Shown here: piece after piece, positions 8,677-23,174 of the stretch
Layout: the number at the start of each line of letters is the position of its first letter
Numbering within the stretch: the first letter of the stretch is position 1
NCBI RefSeq assembly: GCF_016653465.1
Contig: NZ_NHSQ01000151.1
Coordinates: forward strand, 1 to 64,000
Direction of reading: 5' to 3'
Source: Thiocystis minor
GTDB taxonomy: Bacteria; Pseudomonadota; Gammaproteobacteria; Chromatiales; Chromatiaceae
DNA length: 64,000 nt
The notes under the pieces: generated by a model
The model's input: only the letters and a program-made list of their open reading frames with translations
Databases searched by the model: none
What the model was told of the DNA's origin: nothing
Position numbers and translations under genes: made by a program

Positions 8677-8872
8677 ACAAAAGCCCGCGCATGTCTCCTC
8701 TCCCTGTGGCCGCTATCTCAATTTAAGCCCTATTCACTATCGGTGGATAGTGCCGTCCAGTTCATTCAGCATAACGGTACCTGATGGGCAAGTTTTTTCA
8801 GCCAAACCAATGTTTGCCGAAAGATGGCGCACACGGTTCTACCGCGGCTTGCTGAAAGATCCACTGATGCCG

Positions 8873-8982
8873 ATGAATCGCCTTCAATTCCAACCCGGAT
8901 TGTTTCTGCCCAGGTTTCATGAGCAGTATGGCACCGAAGATCCGTGCGAGGTCGAACGGGTACGGTGGCCCGAGGGGTTTCG

Positions 8983-8997
<15 letters not shown>
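8873..8997 (+). pseudogene. IS1595-type transposase N-terminal fragment
   Basis: Reading from ATG 8873, about 42 codons resemble the N-terminus of IS1595/IS1016-type transposases: MNRLQFQPGLFLPRFHEQYG, then WPEGFRYPRCP, the start of the zinc-ribbon region in which the first CxxC is degenerate. Homology stops where the 3' end of the minus-strand uvrA-like gene begins (8983), and the rest of the transposase is missing. The fragment therefore marks an old insertion or recombination point immediately next to uvrA. Identification is by motif recognition only. Confidence 0.5.
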
Positions 8998-14526
<5,529 letters not shown>

Positions 14527-14752
14527 GGTGTTGGCAATCGGTCCGACTGGCTGGCAGTTCTGAGGATGAGATGGGGGATCCAGGAGCAGATTCGCGAACG
14601 ATCGCTTCGGGAAAATTGAGGGTATCCAGGGTTCCGCCCAACTGAACCAAGTCCGATTAGTTTAGTTGGGCCTGTTGATTTGGACAATGGAGCCTTCGGG
14701 CAGAGCGGGTACGCTGCATCCAGGCTACACAGTTCGCGCTCGGACGTCTCCG

Positions 14753-15316
14753 TCAGAGGCGATCACGATCGGGCTGTTCTTGGGAGTCTCGCCGATCGGC
14801 CCCGGAATTGCGCTTCGACCGATCATTGCTGGCCGCGCGCTGCTCATCGGTCAGGACGGACGAAACCCGCTCGCGCACGTCGCTTCGGTTCAAATCCGGA
14901 TTGGTCCGTTGCTCATCGAAAATGGCCTTGATGCTGGCGACCTGCTCGTCGGTGAGGTCGAGCCGCTCGGTCATGCGTTCCAGACGGCGGTCCAGGCGCG
15001 TCTGCATGGCGGCGTCGCGCGTGGCTTTCTGTTCGTCGGTCAGAACCGCGTCGATCTGCTCGCGCAGTGCCTGACGTTGCAGATCGCGTTGCGCGCGCTC
15101 GGCCTCCAAGATCTTGCGGATCTCCGCCTGCTGTGCCTCGGTCAGGCCGAGTTGGCCGGTCATGCGTTCGATGCGCGTCTCGACGCCCTGCGCGGGACCG
15201 AGGCCCCAGCCATCGTGCGGTCTGGCCTGGGCGGGGCCGATGAACGATGCGCCGATGAGCAGGCCCGTGGCGGCGGCGATGCCCGTGAGTCCGGTGCGGA
15301 TGCGTGAGTCTTTCAT
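14753..15316 (-). CDS. Spy/CpxP-like LTXXQ periplasmic protein
   Basis: A 187-residue exported helical protein. The N-terminus MKDSRIRTG followed by TGLLIGASFIGPAQA is a good signal peptide with cleavage after AQA. The mature part has repeated LT-x-x-Q-like segments (LGLTEAQQAEIRKIL, LDLTDEQVASIKAIF) and VLTDEQ motifs, typical of the Spy/CpxP/CnrX group, which bind misfolded proteins or sense metal and envelope stress. The start at 15316 is chosen because GAGAGGA lies about 9 bases upstream and it gives the signal peptide. The frame is open for a further 114 codons upstream without plausible content. A regulator gene is not adjacent, so the signal is unknown. Confidence 0.8.
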   Translation of the reverse strand: MKDSRIRTGLTGIAAATGLLIGASFIGPAQARPHDGWGLGPAQGVETRIERMTGQLGLTEAQQAEIRKILEAERAQRDLQRQALREQIDAVLTDEQKATRDAAMQTRLDRRLERMTERLDLTDEQVASIKAIFDEQRTNPDLNRSDVRERVSSVLTDEQRAASNDRSKRNSGADRRDSQEQPDRDRL

Positions 15317-15462
15317 ACCGTCATTCCTCTCGATTCGGTTGCGGGATCGGTTGGCGCTTGGCCCTCCCGAGTGCGGCGGAGCGATTGGGCTCCGACGAGA
15401 GAGAGAATAGAGGGCGAGGGTGCATCGCTCGTGCAGGGAATGCGCAAGGATCGTGGATATTT

Positions 15463-15503
15463 GGTCGCGTCCGGACCGCGCACGATACGCCGGACGCGGT
15501 TTA
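15463..15503. repeat. Palindromic element at stop codon of 15501 gene
   Basis: CGCGTCCGG (15466-15474) pairs perfectly with CCGGACGCG (15490-15498), and on the minus strand the element starts inside the TAA stop codon of the receptor gene (TAAACCGCGTCCGG). It could act as a terminator or mRNA-end stabiliser. Related copies occur at 36103-36139 and 55487-55510, and degenerate ones near 17177, 18031, 30064 and 46858. Confidence 0.65.
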
Positions 15504-17114
15504 ATAATGGCCCCGAATGTAATTGAGCGCCCGGCTGATGGAGAGTTCGATGTTGGACGGACCGTTACGGATGATGAATAGCTCGCGCTGCTTGTCGTCG
15601 CGCAGAAAGGCCGGCGCGTCGGCGCGTTCGCACTCGACGGCGCCGATGCGCAGGCCATCCAAATCGTGCAGATAGAAGCGCACGAAACGCGCGTATTCAG
15701 GCCCCAGGTGCTGGTTCAGCAGATTCTTGAAATGGAGCTGGCATTTGTCCTCGTTCTCGAACTTGTCGGCGGCCATGCCGAGCGCGGTCCCATCGTCGGC
15801 GATCCCCATCAGCAGGATGCCGCCCTCGGTATTGAGGAAGGCGGCCACGCCCTTGAGCCAGGCGAGTTCGATCTCCTTGCCCGCGGTCTGGGTGTGGAGG
15901 TTCATCCGCATGGTGGATTTGAATTCCAGATGCGTCCCCTCGCCGGCGGCGATCAATTCCCGCAGATCCTGCTCCAGCCGGCGTCGATCGAGACTGAGCT
16001 TGGGCAGGTCGCGCAGTTGACGGCTGTATTTGCGCACCACTAAAAGGGCTAGGCCGAGGCTGGCGGCGAGGATGCCGAGCGCGGTGACCGCGATGATGTG
16101 CCAGCGGCTCTGGAGGATGGTCAGGGTGGCGGAGACGGGCAGGGCCACGCCGATCCAGGCGCCATCCCGGTCGTCGGTCAAGGGATGGAAGCCGCCCCAC
16201 CAGTCCTCGCCGCCGCTGTGGAAGCGGACCAGCTCGTTGATCGGCTGACCGCTGGCGTTCCAGGCGGCCACGGCGTCGAACTGGAGCGGTCCGCCGAGGC
16301 GCGCCTGAGCCGAGAAAAAGCCACTGGCATGGTGATCGCTGGCCGGTGCCTCGGAGGATTCCGGCGGCACGAAGACCCCGCCCGCGCCGCTGAAAAGAAA
16401 CCCCTGACCTTCCGTGGCGATGTCGAGCCCCTGGATGGCGTCGACGATGCTCTGGAGCGTCACGTCGAGCGCCGTCACCCGAATCTGCTCGGACTGCGTC
16501 CAGGCGATCGACGCCGTGACACCGGGTACCTGGAGCGAGGCGAAGACATAGGGCGGACTCCAGACGACTTGTCCGGGCGTCTCCAGGGCATCGATGAACC
16601 AGGGCCGGGCGCGCGGGTCTTGGCTCGCCGGTTCCTCGCTCTGCTCCAGACGGCGCATTGCCGCGTCCCACTGGTGGATGGCGTAGCGCGCCGTCTCGCC
16701 CGACTCGCGCACCCGCGTCAGCCAGCCGTCTCCGTCACGGCGTAGAAAATACTCCCGGCCATCGGCCGCGGCGTCGATGACGCCCGCGATCTGGGGCATG
16801 TGGGCAAGCGTCGGAATCAGGCGTTGATTCAATGCCGGCTCATCCTCCGGCGCGATCCCGGCGCTTTGCAGTCCGTCGCGGAGGATCAACAATTGCTGGC
16901 GCACCGGAAACAACAGACCGCGGACCTCGTCGCGGACCAGTGCCGTGGCCCCGGCGATCCGGCTCCCCGCCAGATCGTGCTTGATGTCGTCGATCAGCAG
17001 AAGATTGATCGTCACCAGGACGCCGACCGTGAAGGCGACCAGGAGAATCAGGTCGCGAAGCAGGCGCGAGCGGATCGGGCCGGGCGAGAGATGTCGTAGC
17101 GAGTAAGGGATCAT
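15501..17114 (-). CDS. Membrane receptor with Cache-like sensor and AlbA_2 (Schlafen-type) domain
   Basis: A 537-residue protein with an unusual domain order. Membrane helix 1 spans about residues 21-41, a periplasmic region of about 290 residues with PWFIDALETPG and a Cache-like layout follows, and helix 2 spans about 338-360. The cytoplasmic part (about 385-530) is an AlbA_2 domain with GEGTHLEFKSTMR, GKEIELAWLKGVAAFLNTEG and GILLMGIADDG. AlbA_2 domains are linked to DNA or RNA binding in Schlafen-like proteins. No kinase, HAMP or GGDEF output is present. The periplasmic ligand signal would therefore be passed straight to a nucleic-acid-binding domain, or to an unknown activity. It lies 84 bases downstream of parA on the same strand and could be read from the chemosensory cluster. 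Function is inferred only. Confidence 0.75.
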   Translation of the reverse strand: MIPYSLRHLSPGPIRSRLLRDLILLVAFTVGVLVTINLLLIDDIKHDLAGSRIAGATALVRDEVRGLLFPVRQQLLILRDGLQSAGIAPEDEPALNQRLIPTLAHMPQIAGVIDAAADGREYFLRRDGDGWLTRVRESGETARYAIHQWDAAMRRLEQSEEPASQDPRARPWFIDALETPGQVVWSPPYVFASLQVPGVTASIAWTQSEQIRVTALDVTLQSIVDAIQGLDIATEGQGFLFSGAGGVFVPPESSEAPASDHHASGFFSAQARLGGPLQFDAVAAWNASGQPINELVRFHSGGEDWWGGFHPLTDDRDGAWIGVALPVSATLTILQSRWHIIAVTALGILAASLGLALLVVRKYSRQLRDLPKLSLDRRRLEQDLRELIAAGEGTHLEFKSTMRMNLHTQTAGKEIELAWLKGVAAFLNTEGGILLMGIADDGTALGMAADKFENEDKCQLHFKNLLNQHLGPEYARFVRFYLHDLDGLRIGAVECERADAPAFLRDDKQRELFIIRNGPSNIELSISRALNYIRGHY

Positions 17115-17176
17115 CGATAACCGCGTCCAGAATTATCCGCATCGTTTCCGCATGGGCGCATCCTCGCACGAACTCA

Positions 17177-17201
17177 CGGCCGTTGCAGTGGGCACGGTTT
17201 A
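17177..17201. repeat. Degenerate stop-codon-linked palindrome after parA
   Basis: On the minus strand the sequence runs TAAACCGTGCCC then an interrupted complementary arm (ACGGCCGTG). The TAA is the parA stop codon. It is a weaker version of the element at 15463-15503. Confidence 0.4.
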
Positions 17202-17963
17202 ACGCTCATCCACGAGCGGCGCCAGAGTGGCTGCCAAGGCGGCGAAATCCTCGGCCCCACGGCATTTGGGCGCGTACCGGCGGATGGGCTTGCCGGCACC
17301 GAAGGCTTCCGCCAGGCGGATGTCGTTGCGGATCCCCGCCAGCACGCGGGGGGCGCCGAACTGGCGCGAGACTTCGCCCGTCACCAGGCGGTGTTGGCGA
17401 ATGTGCTCCGCGGCCATGGTCGGCAGCAGGCCGAGGATCTTCAATTGCGGATTCGCGCCCGACATGACCTTGAACAGTACCCGCATCAATTGCCGCATGC
17501 CCTCCAGGGAAAGCTGATGCGGAACATAGGGAACCAGCACCCAATGCGCCGCCGTGAGCGCGTTGAGCAGCAGATGGTCCAGGGATGGCGGGGTATCGAG
17601 AATCACCAGATCGAAGTCCGCAGCGATGTCTTCATGCGCGAGCGCCAGGGCCAGGCGCCGCTCATCGCGGGGGCCGCTGCCGTGTTCGAAGAGCTGGTCG
17701 GCTGGGACCAGCGCGAGGTTTGGGTCGTCCGTGCGCCGCGCCGCCGCGTTCAGGTTGGCCCGTGGATCGAGAAAGATGTCGTGAGCAGTCGGCGCGCCCT
17801 TGTCCACCTGCACGCCCAGTCCAGTGGCACAATGCCCCTGCGAATCGAGGTCGACGAGCAGTACCCGGCGCCCAAGCGCCGCCAGTTCGGCGGCGAGATT
17901 GACGGCGACGGTGGTTTTGCCGGTGCCGCCCTTGCGGTTGGAGATCGCGATAATCTTGGCCAT
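17199..17963 (-). CDS. ParA-family ATPase at end of chemosensory cluster
   Basis: A 254-residue ParA/Soj-type ATPase. It has the deviant Walker A KGGTGKTT (residues 11-18), LVDLDSQG and the switch/Walker B segment LVILDTPPSLDHLL. Start ATG at 17963 (MAKIIAISNRKGG) is chosen over 82 upstream codons because the family begins here. It is the last gene of the che cluster, 83 bases after the membrane MCP gene, with no ParB beside it. ParA-like proteins in this position (PpfA in Rhodobacter sphaeroides, ParC in Vibrio) distribute chemoreceptor arrays between daughter cells, and the same role is likely here. Its partner would be a receptor in this cluster. Confidence 0.88.
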   Translation of the reverse strand: MAKIIAISNRKGGTGKTTVAVNLAAELAALGRRVLLVDLDSQGHCATGLGVQVDKGAPTAHDIFLDPRANLNAAARRTDDPNLALVPADQLFEHGSGPRDERRLALALAHEDIAADFDLVILDTPPSLDHLLLNALTAAHWVLVPYVPHQLSLEGMRQLMRVLFKVMSGANPQLKILGLLPTMAAEHIRQHRLVTGEVSRQFGAPRVLAGIRNDIRLAEAFGAGKPIRRYAPKCRGAEDFAALAATLAPLVDER

Positions 17964-18046
17964 GGCTACACCGCGTCCTGAGAGAAATCCATCGTTTTGT
18001 CGCGTCTTTCTGCTTCCCGCCATCAGGCAGGTCGGCAGACGCCGGT

Positions 18047-19333
18047 TTAAAACAGCTCGATTTGGGGTCGCTCGTCGCTCGCTACGACCTCGCCGGTCAC
18101 GGAGGCGTGGGTTTGACGCTGACTGGACATGACATAGCGTTCGAGATGTCCGTCCAGACGCTTCTTGAGGCTCGTTGGCAGGCTGCCGTCCCAGTCGGGA
18201 TGGCCCCAATAATCATCCAGCCCCTGCAAGTGCTCGCCCAGTTCGCGCAGTGCAATCCCGACCTGCTCCAGGCGCTGACGCACCACGTCCTGGAACTGGA
18301 TGTAACCCAGCGCCTCGGACAACCGCGTGACGATTTCCTGGTTACCCGCCTCCACCCCCTGAATGACCTCCATCAGCAGGCCGCTACCTTCGGTAAAGCG
18401 GGTTTCCATGACGCGGATCTCGTCGATGATGTGGCGCAGTCGGTCGCTGGATTGTTGTTTGTCCCTCGCGTCCCGGGCGACGGCCAGTTCCGCTTGGGTG
18501 CCCCGGGTCGCGGCGCTGATCTTGCCGGCGATATCCGCCGCGGCGTTGGCGGTCTGGGTCGAGAGTGCCCTCACTTCACCCGCGACCACGGCAAAGCCGC
18601 GTCCCGCCTCGCCCGCGCGGGCGGCCTCGATGGCGGCATTGAGTGCCAGCAGATTGATCTGATTGGCGATGCCTGAAATCATCCCCACCAGCGGGGACAG
18701 CGCCCCCACCTGGTTGGCGAGCCGCTCGATGCGCTCCAGGTTGCGGTTCAGTTCAGCCCTCTGTCCATCCAGATGCTCGGTCAGGACGGCGATCACCTGC
18801 TGATTGTTGACCGTCTGCCGTTGCATGATGTCCGCCAGCGCCATGCCGTTGCGCATGGAATGGCCGATCCGCTCCACCTGCATCCGCGAGAGTTCGTGCA
18901 CCTGATCGATCTGCTCAATGACCGCCAGGACGCCACGCTCGGTTTCCTCGACGGCACCGTCCATCTGGCTGCCCATGATGTCGAGGTAGGGTGGGACATG
19001 GCGGATCTCGTCCTGAACGGCATGCTGTTGCGTGAGCATGCCCGCGAGCCGAGACCGACTGTCGCGCAGCAAAAACGTGAGTTGCCGCACATCCCGACGC
19101 AGGAAGACCCACGCCAGCCCCGCGGTGAACGCCAGCACGGAGATCGTGGAGACACCGGTGGTCAGGGCGATTTCGGTGGCATAGCCGATGTTCATGGGGA
19201 CGATGAAGGTCTCGCGCAGCCAGGGCGAGAGGAACCAGGCGATCAGAACGTTGAGCGCGAGGGCGGCCAGCGCCACCATCAGGAGCCGGAACAGCGCGCC
19301 AGGCGAGGGAAATGGAATCTCGGCGGAGGTCAT
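18047..19333 (-). CDS. Methyl-accepting chemotaxis protein, membrane-bound, no periplasmic sensor
   Basis: A 428-residue chemoreceptor-like protein. Two membrane helices lie at about 14-35 and 58-78 with only about 22 residues between them, so there is no room for a periplasmic ligand domain. A long coiled coil follows with the signalling tip [20 protein letters not shown] (222-241) and [15 protein letters not shown]. The tip has I in place of the common T in QTNLLALN. No HAMP domain is obvious. It probably senses a membrane or internal signal and docks CheA through CheW. It starts 11 bases after the cheY gene, and its stop codon lies inside a degenerate copy of the recurrent palindrome. Confidence 0.87.
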   Translation of the reverse strand: MTSAEIPFPSPGALFRLLMVALAALALNVLIAWFLSPWLRETFIVPMNIGYATEIALTTGVSTISVLAFTAGLAWVFLRRDVRQLTFLLRDSRSRLAGMLTQQHAVQDEIRHVPPYLDIMGSQMDGAVEETERGVLAVIEQIDQVHELSRMQVERIGHSMRNGMALADIMQRQTVNNQQVIAVLTEHLDGQRAELNRNLERIERLANQVGALSPLVGMISGIANQINLLALNAAIEAARAGEAGRGFAVVAGEVRALSTQTANAAADIAGKISAATRGTQAELAVARDARDKQQSSDRLRHIIDEIRVMETRFTEGSGLLMEVIQGVEAGNQEIVTRLSEALGYIQFQDVVRQRLEQVGIALRELGEHLQGLDDYWGHPDWDGSLPTSLKKRLDGHLERYVMSSQRQTHASVTGEVVASDERPQIELF

Positions 19334-19344
19334 CGCGGATCCCG

Positions 19345-19719
19345 CTAGGCGCCCGGCAGCACTTGCTTGATGACCTTGATGAGATCGGGTCCGGGCACGG
19401 GTTTCACCAGCCAGCCAGTGGCGCCAAGCTTCTTGCCCTCGTCGCGCTTTTCCGCCTGGCTTTCGGTGGTGAGCGTCAGGATCGGCGTGAACCGGAAACC
19501 CAGCAGCGCGCGCACGTTCTTGATGAGTTCCAACCCACCCATGTTGGGCATATTGATATCGGTGATGATGAGGTCGGGCCTCACGCCAGCCTTGAGCTTG
19601 GCGAGCGCCTGAGCGCCGTCGCCGGCGGTTTCGACCTTGAAGCCGTTCATCTCCAGCGTGGACTTGAGGCTCAACACCATGGTGGCCGAATCGTCCACGA
19701 TCATGATGGTTTTCGACAT
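19345..19719 (-). CDS. cheY: CheY-like response regulator (single receiver domain)
   Basis: A 124-residue single-domain receiver. Acidic pocket D9/D10 ([10 protein letters not shown]), phosphorylation site D54 in [12 protein letters not shown], switch T in LTLTTES and the conserved K in GWLVKPV are all present. Start ATG at 19719 gives a standard CheY length, and the upstream 24 codons are not needed. It sits between the small STAS-like gene (25 bases) and the membrane MCP gene (11 bases) and is presumably phosphorylated by the CheA of this cluster. It is one of two CheY genes here. Which one drives output cannot be told. Confidence 0.9.
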   Translation of the reverse strand: MSKTIMIVDDSATMVLSLKSTLEMNGFKVETAGDGAQALAKLKAGVRPDLIITDINMPNMGGLELIKNVRALLGFRFTPILTLTTESQAEKRDEGKKLGATGWLVKPVPGPDLIKVIKQVLPGA

Positions 19720-19744
19720 ACCTTGTTCTCCTTGATCCAGATCT

Positions 19745-19984
19745 TCAATGCGCGACCAACGCGGATTCCAGCCAGACGCGCAGTTGCGCATCCGTTGGCC
19801 AAGTCTGAATGACGGGTTTCGCTGCCATCAGCACTTGCAGGTTCGCGGGATGCAGATGGACGCAGGCGCCCAGATCCACCTTGGCCGTCGGTTTCTTTTG
19901 CAGCCATTCCAGCAAACCTTCCGCTTCCTCGACACTCACGACCTCGCGAAACACGGCGAGGTTTCGCTTGAATTCGATCGACAT
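19745..19984 (-). CDS. Small STAS-like protein in che operon
   Basis: A 79-residue protein encoded directly after cheA, with the start ATG overlapping the cheA stop codon (TGATG) so that translation is coupled. The segment KVDLGACVHLHPANLQVLMAAKP has the look of a reduced STAS (anti-anti-sigma) domain, in which a serine or threonine is often phosphorylated. Here the equivalent loop offers no clear S/T (HLHPANLQ), so phosphorylation is doubtful. It may link the array to another regulator or be a structural adaptor. The assignment to STAS is tentative. A GTG three bases upstream is an alternative start. Confidence 0.55.
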   Translation of the reverse strand: MSIEFKRNLAVFREVVSVEEAEGLLEWLQKKPTAKVDLGACVHLHPANLQVLMAAKPVIQTWPTDAQLRVWLESALVAH

Positions 19985-22806
19985 CACAGTATTTCCTTGA
20001 CGTTGAGCACCATCAACACCGACCCATCGCCCATCAAGGCGGAGCCGGCATAGGCCGGGATTCCCGCCAGCACGCCCGTCATCGGCTTCAGGATGATATC
20101 CAGGGTCTCGCGGAAATCGTCCACCAGCAGACCGACCGCTTCATTGCCCAGACGGACCACCAGCACCGCCAGTTCATCATCGGCGTTGGCCTTGGGCGCG
20201 ACGTCGAGCCCGAGCAATCCGTTGATGGACTTCAGCGGGACGATGCGCCCGCGCAACACCGTGGCCAGGCTGTGCTTGATGGTCCGGATCGCCGCGCGGG
20301 GAACCCGCACCGTCTCCACCACGCTGTCCATGGGAATCCCGAAACGCTGGCCGTCGGAAACGACGATCATGACGTTGGTCACGGCCATGGACAAGGGCAA
20401 CGAGAGTGACAGATGGGTGCCGCGCCCGCGCTCGCTCGTCAAGGCGAGGGTTCCGTTCACCTTGTCGACGGCGGTGCGGACCACGTCCATGCCGACCCCG
20501 CGACCGGAGAGGTCGGAGACTTGCTCCGCCGTCGAAAACCCGGCGGCGAAGACCAGATTGACGGCCTCCTGATCGCCGATGCGCTCCAGTGTCGCCTCGT
20601 CGATCAGCCCCTTGGCGTACGCCTTGCGTTTGATCGCGTCGGGATCGATCCCCTTGCCGTCATCCTGGATCACGATCACCACCCGGTCGGATTCCTGCGC
20701 GGCGCGCAGGGTCAGGGTGCCGGCCGCCGGCTTGCCGGCGACGCGGCGGACTTCCGGCAACTCGATCCCGTGATCCAGGCTGTTGCGCACGATGTGCATC
20801 AGCGGATCGCCCAGTGCCTCGATGATGTTCTTGTCGGCCTCGGTTTCTTCGCCTTCCAGGACCAGGTTGACCTCCTTGCCGAGCTTGCGCGAGATGTCGC
20901 GCACCAGTCGCGGGAAGCGCTGGAAAACGAAGGAGACGGGCATCATGCGCACCTGCATGATGGCGTCCTGCATCTCCTCGGCGATGCGGTTGATCACCGC
21001 GTAATGGCCTTTGATGTCGCGCGACAGCTCGCGCACCCCGAACACCGCTTCGGCCCGTCCGGCGAGATAGGGCAGCGCGTTCTTGGCCACCACCATCTCG
21101 CCGATCAGGTTCATCAGACGATCGATCTTGGCTTGATCGACCTTGAGGCTCTTGGGTCCGGCGATTGCGTCCTCGGCGCGACGACCGAATTTGATTTCGC
21201 CATCCCCCTCGGGCGGAGGCGTCGGTGCCAATGGTGCCTGCGTTGTTGACTCGCGCGCCATCGTTGCGGTCGTCTCTTCCGCGTTGACCGAGCCATCCGC
21301 CGCTGCCCCTTCAGCGTCGCTCAGATCCAGCGAGGGGGAAAATTGGCCGTCGAGCCAGGCCAACAGCGCAGCGCCGCTGTTGTCTGCCAGTGCCAGCGTG
21401 GTCGCGGCGTCCAGGCCGGTTTCCAGCCCCGGCAGGGCATCGGGAGCAACGGAGACACGCAGACAGCCGGCCAGCGCAGCGGCGGCGGCCTTGATCCGGC
21501 CCGGCAGCCAGGCGGGATCGTCTGTCAGTGCCAGGATCTCGCGTTGCGTGGCGACGATGGCAGCCAAGGCATCAGCCTCCGCCGACGCTGGCCCATTCGC
21601 CATCGCCTGGCCTTGATTGATTGGCTCCATGGGTCTCGACTCGCTAGCTGTCGCAACGAATTGGCCGTCGTCAGGTTGAGAAGGACGAGTGATTTCGCTG
21701 TGCTCTGCCGATCCAGTCGTACCGATCTGGATGGAAGCCCAATCGGGGGCGGCAAGGCGGCTCAGTGACTCGACAAGCACGGCGAGGGCGGCGCGGTTCT
21801 CGGGTTCGATCTCCAACATCAACCGCAGCCAGCGCAGGGCCGAGGCGATCCAGAGATCGGGGTTGGAGAGTTCCAGCATGGTGCCGGCGTTGCGGGCCAG
21901 ACCCACGAGGTCACCTGTCGCGAGCAGATGGCGAGCGTCGGTGGCGAAATCGTCATACACCGGCCCACCGTTCGAGTCGCCTTGCGGCAGCACGAGAGCC
22001 AACCGAGGCAACGGTGCGATCTCCACCTGATCCATCACATAGCGGTAGTGTTCTTCTAGCTCGGCACGCGGCGCAGCGGTTAGCAGACAGAAATCCAGCA
22101 GGCAACAGTAGGCGTCCATCTCGGCCAAGGGTGGCCAGGGATCGCGTGCCTCGATGCAGCCCCATCGCAGCTCGGGTGTCTGTCGCGCCAGAAAGAAGGG
22201 ATCCTCGCCCTGATAGAAACACTGTTCGGATGGGGTGTAGGCGATCCAATGCAAGAGATGGCCCGCGCCGGCGTGTCGGTAGGCATCCATGCGCGCGGCC
22301 TCGGGAATGACGGCGAGCGGCAGGTCTGCCCTGAACGAAGCCGACGGGTGTTCTGTCGCTCCGCTAGCGGTTTCCGCCTCGGCAGTCTCGATCGTGTCAG
22401 CGTGTCGCGGCCCGGCGGCATCCCTCTCCATCAATTGACGCAGTGACTCCACCAGGCGCACCGAGGTTCCGGCATGGGTCACGCCCATCGCCCCATTGGC
22501 CTCGATTTCATTGCAGAGCATCCCGACGAAATCCATCGCGTCCAGCAGGCAGTCGGCCAGGAGCCGCGAATAGGCTACACGGCCATTGCGCACGGCATCC
22601 ATCAAATCCTCGCCGGCATGCAGCACCCGCGTCATTTCAGGGAAATCGAACAGGCCGCTGTTGCCCTTGAGGGTATGCACCAGTCGGAACAGCTCGCCCA
22701 TCAGCGCGGCATCGTCCGGGGCGTTCTCCAGTTGCATGAGCTTTTCGCCGATGCCTTGCAGGAAATCCCGTGCCTCGGACAAAAACTGTTCGAGCAATGG
22801 ATTCAT
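19984..22806 (-). CDS. cheA: CheA-type histidine kinase with large unassigned insert
   Basis: A 940-residue CheA kinase, longer than the usual 650-750. Residues 1-125 form the Hpt domain with phosphorylated H44 in RLVHTLKGNSG. Residues about 160-370 form an unassigned region rich in W, Y and C. Residues about 555-620 form the dimerisation helices (DRLMNLIGEMVVAKN), about 650-800 the HATPase with IVRNSLDHGIE and DDGKGI, and about 805-940 the CheW-like regulatory domain (LPLSMAVTNVMIVVSDGQRF). A classical P2 CheY-binding domain is not evident. The kinase should serve the two CheY proteins and CheB of the cluster. It overlaps cheY upstream by four bases and the STAS-like gene downstream by one. 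Confidence 0.92.
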   Translation of the reverse strand: MNPLLEQFLSEARDFLQGIGEKLMQLENAPDDAALMGELFRLVHTLKGNSGLFDFPEMTRVLHAGEDLMDAVRNGRVAYSRLLADCLLDAMDFVGMLCNEIEANGAMGVTHAGTSVRLVESLRQLMERDAAGPRHADTIETAEAETASGATEHPSASFRADLPLAVIPEAARMDAYRHAGAGHLLHWIAYTPSEQCFYQGEDPFFLARQTPELRWGCIEARDPWPPLAEMDAYCCLLDFCLLTAAPRAELEEHYRYVMDQVEIAPLPRLALVLPQGDSNGGPVYDDFATDARHLLATGDLVGLARNAGTMLELSNPDLWIASALRWLRLMLEIEPENRAALAVLVESLSRLAAPDWASIQIGTTGSAEHSEITRPSQPDDGQFVATASESRPMEPINQGQAMANGPASAEADALAAIVATQREILALTDDPAWLPGRIKAAAAALAGCLRVSVAPDALPGLETGLDAATTLALADNSGAALLAWLDGQFSPSLDLSDAEGAAADGSVNAEETTATMARESTTQAPLAPTPPPEGDGEIKFGRRAEDAIAGPKSLKVDQAKIDRLMNLIGEMVVAKNALPYLAGRAEAVFGVRELSRDIKGHYAVINRIAEEMQDAIMQVRMMPVSFVFQRFPRLVRDISRKLGKEVNLVLEGEETEADKNIIEALGDPLMHIVRNSLDHGIELPEVRRVAGKPAAGTLTLRAAQESDRVVIVIQDDGKGIDPDAIKRKAYAKGLIDEATLERIGDQEAVNLVFAAGFSTAEQVSDLSGRGVGMDVVRTAVDKVNGTLALTSERGRGTHLSLSLPLSMAVTNVMIVVSDGQRFGIPMDSVVETVRVPRAAIRTIKHSLATVLRGRIVPLKSINGLLGLDVAPKANADDELAVLVVRLGNEAVGLLVDDFRETLDIILKPMTGVLAGIPAYAGSALMGDGSVLMVLNVKEIL

Positions 22807-23174
22807 CGGTATACATCCCCCAGCAGCAGCCGGACCTGAGTCAGGAGTCGGTCCGGTTTGACCGGCTTGATCAGATAGATGTTGGCGCCGGCAATATAGG
22901 CGCGCTGCTCATCGTTGGCCTGCGCCTCGGTGGAGATCATGATGGCGGGCGCTTGCGGCAGATCCTGGCCGCGCAGCTCACGCAGAAATCCGTAGCCGTC
23001 CAGCTTGGGCATGTTGATGTCCACCAGATAGAGATCGAATGGCGACTGGAGGGCCTTTTCCAGCGCCTCAATCCCGTTCATCGCCTCCTCCACCGCATAA
23101 TTCGCCGTTTCGAGAATCTCGCGGTGATACAGCCGCACCGTCGCCGCATCATCGACAATCAGGATGCGTTTCAT
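22803..23174 (-). CDS. cheY: CheY-like response regulator
   Basis: A 123-residue receiver domain with D8/D9 (ILIVDDAATV), phosphorylation site D52 in LVDINMPKLDG, S/T switch in MISTEAQ and K in YLIKPVKP. It overlaps cheR upstream and cheA downstream by four bases each (ATGA), so it is translated with them. Together with the second CheY at 19345-19719 it gives the cluster two phosphate acceptors besides CheB. No DNA-binding or enzymatic output domain is attached. Confidence 0.9.
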   Translation of the reverse strand: MKRILIVDDAATVRLYHREILETANYAVEEAMNGIEALEKALQSPFDLYLVDINMPKLDGYGFLRELRGQDLPQAPAIMISTEAQANDEQRAYIAGANIYLIKPVKPDRLLTQVRLLLGDVYR

